Assembly: GCA_947652115.1 (NCBI GenBank)
Contig: OX393569.1
Coordinates: 14,939,407 to 15,003,406, forward strand
Direction: 5' to 3'
Length of the DNA: 64,000 bases
From: Blastomussa wellsi
Lineage: Eukaryota; Cnidaria; Anthozoa; Scleractinia; Plerogyridae
In this document: piece by piece, positions 33,101 through 44,300 of the stretch
Layout: each line of letters opens with the position of its first letter
How positions within the stretch are numbered: the stretch's first letter is position 1
The notes under the pieces: model-generated
What the model saw: the letters and a program-made list of their open reading frames with translations, nothing else
Databases searched by the model: none
What the model was told of the DNA's origin: nothing
Program-made: the position numbers and the translations under genes

Positions 33101-36100
33101 ATATTCATGCGCAAATATTTCCTTAATGAAGGGGATTTCCGGGAAACTTTTTTGCGCGTGTAAAAGGGCGTGACTCCATGTCTATTTTACGCAAGTATCA
33201 AAGTCATAAGTCTTTTACACGAAGAGCAAATCCTCTCTGAATATTCAAACAATACAAATCCGCTAATGAGCAAATTTGTTCCCTTTAGAAAATTTGTTCC
33301 CTCTGGAAATGGCCAGTTTGAGCTGTTCTCGACTCATTAACAAATTCCTATTATTTCAATATTCACTCGGAAATATTTCAATAACTAAGAGGAATTCCGG
33401 GAAAGTTTTTTGCGTGTTGAAAAGGGCGTGTCTCCATGTCTATTTTATGCAAGTTTAAAAGTCACAAGTCTTTTACACGACGAGCAAATCATCTCTGAAT
33501 ATTCAAACAATACAAATCCGCTAATGAGCAAATTGGTTCCCTTTGGAAAGGGCTAGTTTGAGCGTTTCTCGACTCATTAACAAATTCCTATTGTTTCAAT
33601 ATTCACTCGCAAATATTTCCATAACTAAGAGGAATTCCGGGAAAGGTTTTCGCGCGTTTAAAAGGGCGTGACTCAATGTCCATTTTGCGCAAGTATCAAA
33701 GTCACAAGTCTTTTACACGACCAGCAAATCCTCTGTGAATATTCATACAATGCAAATCGGCTAATGAGCAAATTGGTTCCATCTGGAAAGGGCCAGTTTG
33801 AGCTGTTCTCGACTCATTAACAAATTCCTATTGTTTCAATATTCATGCACAAATATTTCCATAACTAAGAGGAATTCCGGGAAAGTTTTTTGCGTGTTGA
33901 AAAGGGCGTGTCTCAATGTCTATTTTATGCAAGTTTCAAAGTCACAAGTCTTTTACACGAAGAGTAAATCCTCTCTGAATATTCAAACAATACAAATCCG
34001 CTAATGAGCAAATTGGTTCCATCTGGAAAGGGCTAGTTTGAGCGTTTCTCGCCTCATTAACAAATTCCTATTGTTTCAATATTCATGCGCAAATATTTCC
34101 TTAATGAAGGGGATTTCCGGGAAACTTTTTTGCGCGTTTAAAAGGGCGTGACTCCATGTCTATTGTACGCAAGTATCAAAGTCACAAGTCTTTCACACGA
34201 AGAGCAAATCCTCTCTGAATATTCAAACAATACAAATCCGCTAATGAGCAAATTGGTTCCCTTTGGAAAGGGATAGTTTGAGCTGTTCTCGACTCATTAA
34301 CAGATTCCTATTGTTTCAATATTCACTCGCAAATATTTCCATAACTAAGAGGAATTGCGGGAAAGGTTTTCGCGCGTTGAAAAGGGCGTGTCTCAATGTC
34401 CATTTTGCGCAAGTATCAAAGTCACAAGTCTTTTACACGACGAGCAAATCCTCTCTGAATATTCAAACAATGCAAATCCGCTAATGAGCAAATTTGTTCC
34501 CTTTGGAAAGGGCTAGTTTGAGCGTTTCTCGACTCATTAACAAATTCCTATTGTTTCAATATTCATGCACAAATATTTCCATAACCAAGAGGAATTCCGG
34601 GAAAGTTTTTTGCGTGTTGAAAAGGGCGTGTCTCAATGTCTATTTTATGCAAGTTTCAAAGTCACAAGTCTTTTACACGAAGAGTAAATCCTCTCTGAAT
34701 ATTCAAACAATACAAATCCGCTAATGAGCAAATTGGTTCCATCTGGAAAGGGCTAGTTTGAGCGTTTCTCGACTCATTAACAAATTCCTATTGTTTCAAT
34801 ATTCATGCGCAAATATTTCCTTAATGAAGGGGATTTCCGGGAAACTTTTTTGCGCGTTTAAAAGGGCGTGACTCCATGTCTATTGTACGCAAGTATCAAA
34901 GTCACAAGTCTTTCACACGAAGAGCAAATCCTTTCTGAATATTCAAACAATACAAATCCGCTAATGAGCAAATTGGTTCCCTTTGGAAAGGGATAGTTTG
35001 AGCTGTTCTCGACTCATTAACAGATTCCTATTGTTTCAATATTCACTCGCGAATATTTCCATAACTAAGAGGAATTCCGGGAAAGGTTTTCGCGCGTTGA
35101 AAAGGGCGTGTCTCAATGTCCATTTTGCGCAAGTATCAAAGTCACAAGTCTTTTACACGACGAGCAAATCCTCTCTGAATATTCAAACAATACAAATCCG
35201 CTAATGAGCAAATTTGTTCCCTTTGGAAAGGGCTAGTTTGAGCGTTTCTCGACTCATTAACAAATTCCTATTGTTTCAATATTCATGCACAAATATTTCC
35301 ATAACCAAGAGGAATTCCGGGAAAGTTTTTTGCGTGTTGAAAAGGGCGTGTCTCAATGTCTATTTTATGCAAGTTTCAAAGTCACAAGTCTTTTACACGA
35401 AGAGTAAATCCTCTCTGAATATTCAAACAATACAAATCCGCTAATGAGCAAATTGGTTCCATCTGGAAAGGGCTAGTTTGAGCGTTTCTCGACTCATTAA
35501 CAAATTCCTATTGTTTCAATATTCATGCGCAAATATTTCCTTAATGAAGGGGATTTCCGGGAAACTTTTTTGCGCGTTTAAAAGGGCGTGACTCCATGTC
35601 TATTGTACGCAAGTATCAAAGTCATAAGTCTTTTACACGAAGAGCAAATCCTCTCTGAATATTCAAACAATACAAATCCGCTAATGAGCAAATTGGTTCC
35701 ATCTGGAAAGGGCTAGTTTGAGCGTTTCTCGACTCATTAACAAATTCCTATTGTTTCAATATTCATGCGCAAATATTTCCTTAATGAAGGGGATTTCCGG
35801 GAAACTTTTTTGCGCGTTTAAAAGGGCGTGACTCCATGTCTATTGTACGCAAGTATCAAAGTCACAAGTCTTTCACACGAAGAGCAAATCCTCTCTGAAT
35901 ATTCAAACAATACAAATCCGCTAATGAGCAAATTGGTTCCCTTTGGAAAGGGATAGTTTGAGCTGTTCTCGACTCATTAACAGATTCCTATTGTTTCAAT
36001 ATTCACTCGCAAATATTTCCATAACTAAGAGGAATTCCGGGAAAGGTTTTCGCGCGTTGAAAAGGGCGTGTCTCAATGTCCATTTTGCGCAAGTATCAAA

Positions 36101-37600
36101 GTCACAAGTCTTTTACACGACGAGCAAATCCTCTCTGAATATTCAAACAATACAAATCCGCTAATGAGCAAATTGGTTCCCTTTGGAAAGGGCCAGTTTG
36201 AGCTGTTCTCGACTCATTAACAAATTCCTATTGTTTCAATATTCACTCGCAAATATTTCCATAACTAAGAGGAATTCCGGGAAAGTTTTTCGCGCGTTGA
36301 AAAGGGCGTGACTCCATGTCCATTTTGCGCAGGTATCAAAGTCATAAGTCTTTTACACGAAGAGCAAATCCTCTCTGAATATTCAAACAATACAAATCCG
36401 CTAATGAGCAAATTGGTTCCCTTTAGAAAGGGCCAGTTTGAGCTGTTCTCGACTCATTAACAAATTCCTATTGTTTCAATATTCATGCGCAAATATTTCC
36501 TTAATGAAGGGGATTTCCGGGAAACTTTTTTGCGCGTTTAAAAGGGCGTGACTCCATGTCTATTTTACGCAAGTATCAAAGTCATAAGTTTTTTACACGA
36601 CGAGCAAATCCTCTCTGGATATTCAAACAATACAAATCAACTAATGAGCAAATTGGTTCCCTTTTGAAAGGGCCGGTTTGAGCGGTTTTCGACTCATTAA
36701 CAAATTCCTATTGTTTCAATATTCACTCGCAAATATTTCCATAACTAAGAGGAATTCCGGGAAAGTTTTTCGCGCGTTGAGAAGGGCGTGACTCCATGTC
36801 CATTTTGCGCAGGTATCAAAGTCATAAGTCTTTTACACGAAGAGCAAATCCTCTCTGAATATTCAAACAATACAAATCCGCTAATGAGCAAATTGGTTCT
36901 CTTTGGAAAGGGCTAGTTTGAGCGTTTCTCGACTCATTAACAAATTCCTATTGTTTCAATATTCATGCGCAAATATTTCCTTAATGAAGGGGATTTCCGG
37001 GAAACTTTTTTGCGCGTGTAAAAGGGCGTGACTCCATGTCTATTTTACGCAAGTATCAAAGTCATAAGTCTTTTACACGAAGAGCAAATCCTCTCTGAAT
37101 ATTCAAACAATACAAATCCGCTAATGAGCAAATTTGTTCCCTTTGGAAAATTTGTTCCCTCTGGAAAGGGCCAGTTTGAGCTGTTCTCGACTCATTAACA
37201 AATTCCTATTGTTTCAATATTCACTCGCAAATATTTCAATAACTAAGAGGAATTCCGGGAAAGTTTTTTGCGTGTTGAAAAGGGCGTGTCTCCATGTCTA
37301 TTTTATGCAAGTTTCAAAGTCACAAGTCTTTTACACGACTAGCAAATCCTCTCTGAATATTCAAAACATACAAATCCGCTAATGAGCAAATTGGTTCCCT
37401 TTGGAAAGGGCTAGTTTGAGCGTTTCTCGACTCATTAACAAATTCCTATTGTTTCAATATTCACTCGCAAATATTTCCATAACTAAGAGGAAATTCCGGG
37501 AAAGTTTTTTGCGTGTTGAAAAGGGCGTGACTCCATGTCTATTTTATGCAAGTTTCAAAGTCACAAGTCTTTTCCACGGAGAGCATATCCTCTCTGAAAC
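30121..37600. repeat. 240-bp satellite array, about 31 units, with higher-order repeats
   Basis: The TCTCGACTCATTAACAAATTCC anchor (shortened here to its core) recurs every 240 bp, 31 times, from 30170 to 37431. Three units carry an extra 18 bp (AAAATTTGTTCCCTCT-type) at about 31110, 33288 and 37146. These mark duplicated blocks: 31103 to 33281 is 2178 bp (9 units + 18) and 33281 to 37139 is 3858 bp (16 units + 18). Shared private variants, such as CATACAATGCAAATCGGC at 31566 and 33744, confirm the block copying. A 3-unit (720-bp) repeat recurs at 34263 and 34983, then again 960 bp later. Each unit holds an imperfect hairpin of about 33-bp arms around AACAATACAAATCC / ATTCCTATTGTTT. Because 240 is divisible by 3, stop-bounded frames of about 70 codons recur; I regard these as non-coding. 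Confidence 0.97.
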
Positions 37601-38178
37601 GTGTGGTGATTGAAACAATAGGTATTTGTTAATGAATTTTGAACTGCCTAAACTGTGAAGGCCAAGATTTTCAAATGTGAATATTAACTGATGTAAAAGA
37701 GTTCTGATCTTTACAATTAACTGTAATAAGAGGAAGACAACGCAGTGTTTAATGGCTTTTAAAATAAGAGCAAAGTTACTTTATTACACAAAACATATCT
37801 TTATTACACTCTAAAAAAATATATATAATAAATTATTAAGATTCTGTTTTACACGGAACAACATGATTAACAAAAGGATGTTTGGCTTTCTTTATATTTT
37901 TAGAGCAGATAACATGTAACAAAACACTTTTATTTACAAAAATACACGCTCTTGCATATGAAGTTTAAAAGAAGTTTTTTTTTTAGGGATTGATATTTAC
38001 AATGCCTTCGTCATGGCATACAACCACAAAAATTAAATAATAAGTCTGTAGGTAGCTCGAAAATTATTTTATACCCTAACGAAAAAACACGAGAGAATAA
38101 ATGAGGAATGAACTGCGAACTAATGATCAGAGAGTTGCAGTTTCACACCGTGTTTCTCAGTGCCACTCGTAAAGCGTG
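37601..38178. other. 3' flank of the dynein gene
   Basis: AT-rich. It includes the tail of the last satellite unit near 37610-37640 and three TTTATT words that are minus-strand AATAAA signals. No separate gene was seen. Confidence 0.6.
37780..37934 (-). terminator. Candidate poly(A) signals for the dynein gene
   Basis: AATAAA on the minus strand at 37929-37934, 37800-37805 and 37780-37785, which is 245 to 400 bases after the stop codon. Which one is used cannot be told from sequence. Confidence 0.5.
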
Positions 38179-38325
38179 CTAGTCAGAGTTAAGTGTAAGG
38201 CAGACACCCTGTAACACCCAGTGAGAAATGTGTTCATGTGTCGCCAGGTCTGCTTCAAACACCAGGCCTACTCCCATGGCATTTCGGCGTTGTGATGTCG
38301 TGTAAACAGGCGAACGGTAGGTGTT
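38179..38325 (-). CDS. DNAH10: DNAH10 terminal exon
   Basis: 48 codons plus TAG. It starts after TTTGTAG with [20 protein letters not shown], then VFEADL and [17 protein letters not shown]. The first half is easy to miss because the frame opens only after the splice. Confidence 0.96.
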   Translation of the reverse strand, partial: NTYRSPVYTTSQRRNAMGVGLVFEADLATHEHISHWVLQGVCLTLNSD

Positions 38326-41300
38326 CTACAAAGGAAAACAAAAAAATACGTCAAACAGAAGAATACTAAATGTCCTCCACAAGAACGTATAAAGCAGGTG
38401 TTAAGTCGACGTAGTTGAAGACGAACCAAATTCCCCTTAAAATGAGGGAAACCTCTAAGTTTGCTAAGGAAGAAACTCCCAAGAGGTGATGCTAAACCAA
38501 ACAAGGAACAAGGATGGAGAAGATTGAGACGGATTACAAACGAAGAAAAAATTTAGGCTAAATGTTTCAAAATGCACAAAACATGACGTAGCTCAAAAAA
38601 ATTGAGGCACAGTTTGGGACTTAGGGTTTAAACACAAATGTCTCTGGCAGAAACCATTGTTAGTTTTCGCAAGAAAATTTGGGTTTTCCATTGCAACCTC
38701 TCTCTCGACTTCTTCTCACCGCCACCCCTCCAACACTGATATGTATAGGTAATCACATGAGGCCAAGTACTATTAAGGATTAATTGCACGAGAGTTTTCA
38801 AAATTTTCCAAAATTGCCCGAGTCGCGAAGCGACGAGGGCAATTTGGAAAATTTTGAAAACTCAAGTGCAATTAATCCTTAATAGTACGAGGTCTCATGG
38901 GATTACTTGTTTATCAATAAAGGGCAAAATTTATACGAAGGAAAATCACGCGCACAGTCTATTTTTATCTGGGAAGCCTGTTTAGCGCTACGGCAATTAA
39001 CGGATTAGCCAATCATTAACAGGTAATCATGCCCTCTCTTGATTATTAAAAATGCCCTCTCTCTCAACCAATCAGCGCTCAGTAATTTTGCCCTTTATTG
39101 ATAAGAGCGGGAAAAGGGGACCCAAGGGAAACTTACGTTTGGAAAAGTTAGGGAGCTCTGTCACGGATAACACATCTTGAAATGTTTAGCCTAAATTTTT
39201 CCAGTTTGCCAGTTACAATCCAAGGACCAACTAGATGTAAGAATAAACAACCATTTCAGATTACCTGTAATTTGAGTCTGTGTGCTTCAATGGGGATCAC
39301 TTTCAAGATAGGCAGCTCCTCAACAAGCACCTTTGGCTTTGGCCTCCTTAAGCACATTGTCTCCAGGTCCCACGAGGCACCTTCCAGGTATAGTCCACTC
39401 ACAAAACAGCCAGAATGGGCCCTTTCGGTGACCTCCTCTGCCGTCTTGTATTTGGTAACCGTTGTGTACAAAGTGGAACGATCGAGCGGCCATCCGTTCT
39501 TACGACATGTTGCCTGCACAAGGGCCGTCAAGTAAGACTCAGGAATGTGTAGCCCGGAAAGCCAAATCACTGCGGGCTCACCTTCATTCACCTACACACG
39601 TAAAGCAAATAGGAATAAGGTACAGTGGAATAACACAGTAAATGGCAAGTACTTCATCGTCAACTTTATTATGGCGTCAAAAGATTTTTAGCATGGTTGG
39701 AACACTAACTTTAGCCTCTGAAGTCCATAGCTATAACACCAGATTTGTTACTAACCTCAAATTTTATGAGCCACAAATAAATAATAATTATGGTGCTGCT
39801 ACTTTTTCTGGAAACCATTCCAGCAGAACTGAAACAGTATCTTGTACACGTTTCATCAAACAATACAAACTGTACCTCCGTGATTCCCAAGCTGAATTTC
39901 TTGGATTAGCCTATTCATTATCTCTTACACGTACTATATATTTAACAAATAAAGAAGCCGTAGGTGTGTATTATACTGTCATAAAACACAACGGGCATTT
40001 GAGAACACGAGGGAAATGTAGAAAACCACGAGCCGCAGAAACTTCAGTCTGTGCATACAGAATTAAGCAACACAACTAAATTCTAAAATCGAAACAAGAA
40101 CAGACGTGGCTGTACATAACCTTCTCAAAAGCAAAGGCCTCGATCTCTCTGACTTAACATGTTACTCTACGTTAAATATTGTTTGTCAAGAACTGAATTT
40201 GTTTTGTTTGGACAATTACGAATGCGTATTTGGTTCGAGTGGCCGTATTAACGGATTATACAGGTTGAGATTTCGGAATGTGGCCGTTGGCCGTATTAAC
40301 GAGGTGGCCGCATTAACGGGGTTTTCTTTTATGAAAATGTATGGCAGCTTCGCCGGTACCAAAAAATTAACCGAATTGACCCTACTCCGTTAAAAGGCCC
40401 TAGTCAGCCTCCGCCATTTTCGATGTCATCGAAATTATGGAAATTGTATGATGAAGCGTAATCTTGTTGCATTGCTGTAAGTGACGTTAATGGACGTGTC
40501 TGAATTACCTTAAATACGTTTCCCAGTGATCTCTTTCGTTTCGACACACTCCGAGTAAAATATAATACAGAAACTCTTGCATGTAAACAATAACAAACGT
40601 GTGGCTGACTAGGGCCCTTTAATAATAATGAAAATAACATATAATTTACTTTAATTTTGTTGTATAGCTCAAATCTGCGTTATTATGTAAAGCTAAGTTT
40701 TTTCGTTTTCCAGTATGTTTTTTTTTTTTCTATTATTTCTCGTGCATATCTTGTCCCGCCTCGACTAGCTTTGCGGCTATTTGCGGAACAAGCCCTTCTA
40801 ACTTCATAATAATCGGTTACTAAATAAATTGTTGTTGTTGTTTATGGTCCGCTGGTGACCGTAATCACGGGTTTCCACTTTACCACGTTAATACAGCCAC
40901 TTCCCTTCTAATCACAACGCCCAACAAACCCATCCAGCCAAGAAGCCCATCATTCAAGATGTAAAGAGCGTCCTTACCCATTTGTTGTATTGGCTTAATC
41001 GTTTAAGGAAATGTTCCATCCAGTTGCCAAGCGACTTCAGTGTAGCAGGAGCTAGCTTCCGCCAAATGTTAGGAATCTGACCATTGAACAGCGCACGCGC
41101 AACTTCGTCCAGTTCACTGCTCATTCCTACTTCACCAGCAAGAGCCTGGGAAGGAAATTATCATCGTAAGGTTAATATCTTTCTTGGCAAGGCGCTCTGC
41201 AACAAGTTGACAAATCAATATTCTAAACAATTTAGGGAGATTTTTGGGAAAAGAATAGCTGAAGTTAATAATCTCCCAGTGACCCCATGGGAAACGGCAC

Positions 41301-44300
41301 CAACTGCCCGTCTTAGGCGTCCGGTTGATAACGAGTTAATATACAGTAAAATGACTGAAAAACGGTTCGCAGGCACCAACACCAGTTGTCTTATAGAGGT
41401 GCCCGTCTTACAGAGGTGTGTGTTACAAGTAAGTTGACTGAAACTGGAAAGGAGGATCAACAAGTTTACTTGTGCGATTAAGGAACAACGTTTGTCAAAA
41501 CAAGATACTCCCGAAATAGACTTGTAGACTAGCTACTAAGATATGCAAAAATTGGATATTGTGTAATCCTTTTAGTAGACTTAGTCACCACGATTGCAGT
41601 CATATTTGGTCATGTCTAAAAATTGCCTTCAAATATAAGGAAAGCTTGAAATGAGTTTGCCAAGTACGAAAAACACCAAAGATGTAACAATTGACTGAGA
41701 AGAAACAAGGATCGCTTTGAATGAGAAAGATTGAAAAGGATTGTAATTGACAAACTTGAAAAATTTAGGCTAAACTTTTCAAAATGTGTCCTACGTGACA
41801 GAACTCCTTTAAACACTGGATACCATAACTGGACGAACAGGTTTTCTTTGATTCATAAATAAAATGAAATGTTGAAGGAACTATGTCACGGAATTGGTGA
41901 AAAGTTTTCCAGGTTTGTTCGTATCGATCCCAATCCCAAATTTAAATTCATCCTTGCTCGAGTTTGGTTTATAGTTTCACTTTTGGCGATTTTTTAATCT
42001 TTACCTTGGTAAATTTGTAATTTTTTTAATTCGCTTTCAAGTGACACTGAAAATATTTGGAGATACGTAGGGAGAATTTGGTTTAATAACATGAAGCTCA
42101 AAGATGTAAAGCAATTAAAGCAATTCAGTTAGAAAGCGTACCCGTTGAAGGTTGATAAGCGAAGTGGACATCTTCTTAATAAGAACATTAAACCGATCCA
42201 GTTCCTGCAGTAGCACAACATAGGTCGGCGTAATCTCCGAGATGCTCTTCCTCACTCTATCCACGTCATACAGAGGAGGCAGCTTGCCTTGGATGTCTGT
42301 CGCTATCTTGCCAATGAACTCCTCGCGGCTGACGCCCCCTGCATCCCCGCCTGTCTGTGGCTGAAGCTCTACCAAGTGATTCCACATGTCCTTGGCAGAG
42401 TGAGTGTAGTAGCCGATCTCGGCGTTGGGGTGGAGACCGAACACATCAGGTGTGTTGGACAGGGTCAGAGCCTCGATGGCATCCACGTACAAGTCTCGGT
42501 TGCTCTCTGAAACATCTAAAATCAAAGTTATATTAAGTTAGTCCTGTAACGAGATTGATAACTGAATTAGAATTCAGGGTCGTTTTGTTCATTCTTCATA
42601 CAGATGTAGACAAACCTACTGAAGCGTCCATTAAATTAAACAGTACAACATTTAATTTTTACACTAAACTGGCTTTGCTAGCTAGTGGCACTTGAATCAA
42701 GTTGACGTTAAGTTGTCTAAAATAGTGTCTAAATTTCAAATTTAATCAGATGAGGGAGCCACAACATTTCTTACTCATAAAACGAGAAAAAGATTATCGC
42801 TTTTAAATTTCCCGCGCGCCGCCATTTTGGATTTTATGACGTCAGTGCGTTGTCCTATTGTTTCATACAAAAGAACCTATCATTTGGGAGTTTTAGCAAC
42901 TAGGACGGCAACGGCAACGAGAACGCCACAAACAATAGGTTTAATGAGCAAAAACAATCGCTCTGCAGGTGCGTTTTATAGTTTGGTACATTTCTGTGCC
43001 GTCACCTGCCAAACAACAACCTGAAATTGCGACGAGGAAAGAGGAAAGAATGAAGTAACAGTGATAATCGTAATTTTTAAACCACGTGCATACGTTCACC
43101 ATCAATAAAAATGCGCCCATTGATTTCAAGAAAACGCAGCATTGCTTTTTATGCCTAAACAGACCGAGTTAGCAATGTTGAAACGTCGGTGAACGTCAAC
43201 CGAACTTAAATAGCGTCGTAAACACCACAAAAACTTTGTATCCCCTGAACTAGACGCTAGGCAGTTTTTTAACGATATTATCTACTTTCCAAGAAAATCA
43301 ACTCGTTAATTTAAGTTACCAAATTGCCACTTCGCCAGGTCATGGAGGCGTCTTAGACTAACACGATAAAGCGACAGGTAAGAACAAGACAGCAAAACGC
43401 CTGATACAAATACACACCTTTCTCAGGTTTGGGGATGAAGTAGTCAACCTCTTCGTTCTTGTAGAAGTGGAAAGGCTGAAAAGTATCAAATATAAAGTCG
43501 CCCATGTACTCGTCCATGTAGGTCTTCACCACGCGGCGATCAAAGTCATCGATAACACGACCACCGTACATCACCTGCACAACAATGTATAATTTATTAT
43601 GTAGGGTACAAATAAAGTTGTTGTTGTTGTACAGCAAAAAAGAAATTAGGCATGAACTTAAACACCAAATAAAACATTTTTGGTTTCAGCACTGTCCTAT
43701 TCAGGAAAGTAAAACAAAAATGCGCCTATAACAGAGGGCAACCAACGGCATACAAGAACAGTTTAAAAAGTCTGTTCCGGCAAAATGGTTAGGAGGGGCC
43801 GATGCATGTTTCCCTTTCGTAAACAAGCGATGCCATTTTAGCGACACTTGAATATTTTTGGCTATCTTACCACTACACTACCAATTACAGGTGATCCGCC
43901 ACATTCTTGCCAAATTTAATTATAAAAACTGACTTTCTTAATCTATTTTCCTTCACTACTGCCCCAGCCAACAAATGAAAGCTAAGCGCAAGCAAACCAG
44001 TTAGAAAGTGAGCAATTAAGCAATTTGATAGTGTCTATTAGTCTATCACCAAATTATAACCAGTTTCTACATAGTGCAGGCCTAAACTAGAGAAGATATA
44101 ACATCGTCCATTCCGAAAAGCTTGGTTACCAATTATGGCATCTACCGTTATAAAAGGCATTGCTTGTCTACGAAAGGGAAATGAGCGGGGCCGACAGTTC
44201 AGTAATGTCTACAATGTGAGGTGACAGGCTTAAGTTTTCAATCTAATTGGTTTTAAATATTCATTCCCAGTCCCTGCTCATTTAGAACATGGCTAATTAA

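Noticed and set aside
30121..37600. CRISPR-like array
   Set aside because: Units are full-length near-identical repeats without unique spacers, in an intron-bearing animal genome.
30138..37613. Recurrent open frames of about 70 codons in the satellite, on both strands
   Set aside because: They arise because the unit is 240 bp, a multiple of 3, and end at the same TAATGAG in each unit. Synonymous and non-synonymous sites look equally variable and no start, domain or splice context supports coding.
40106..40393. 95-codon + strand frame in a dynein intron
   Set aside because: Half of it lies in pogo-like terminal sequence with repeated GGCCGTATTAACGG words; no transposase motif.
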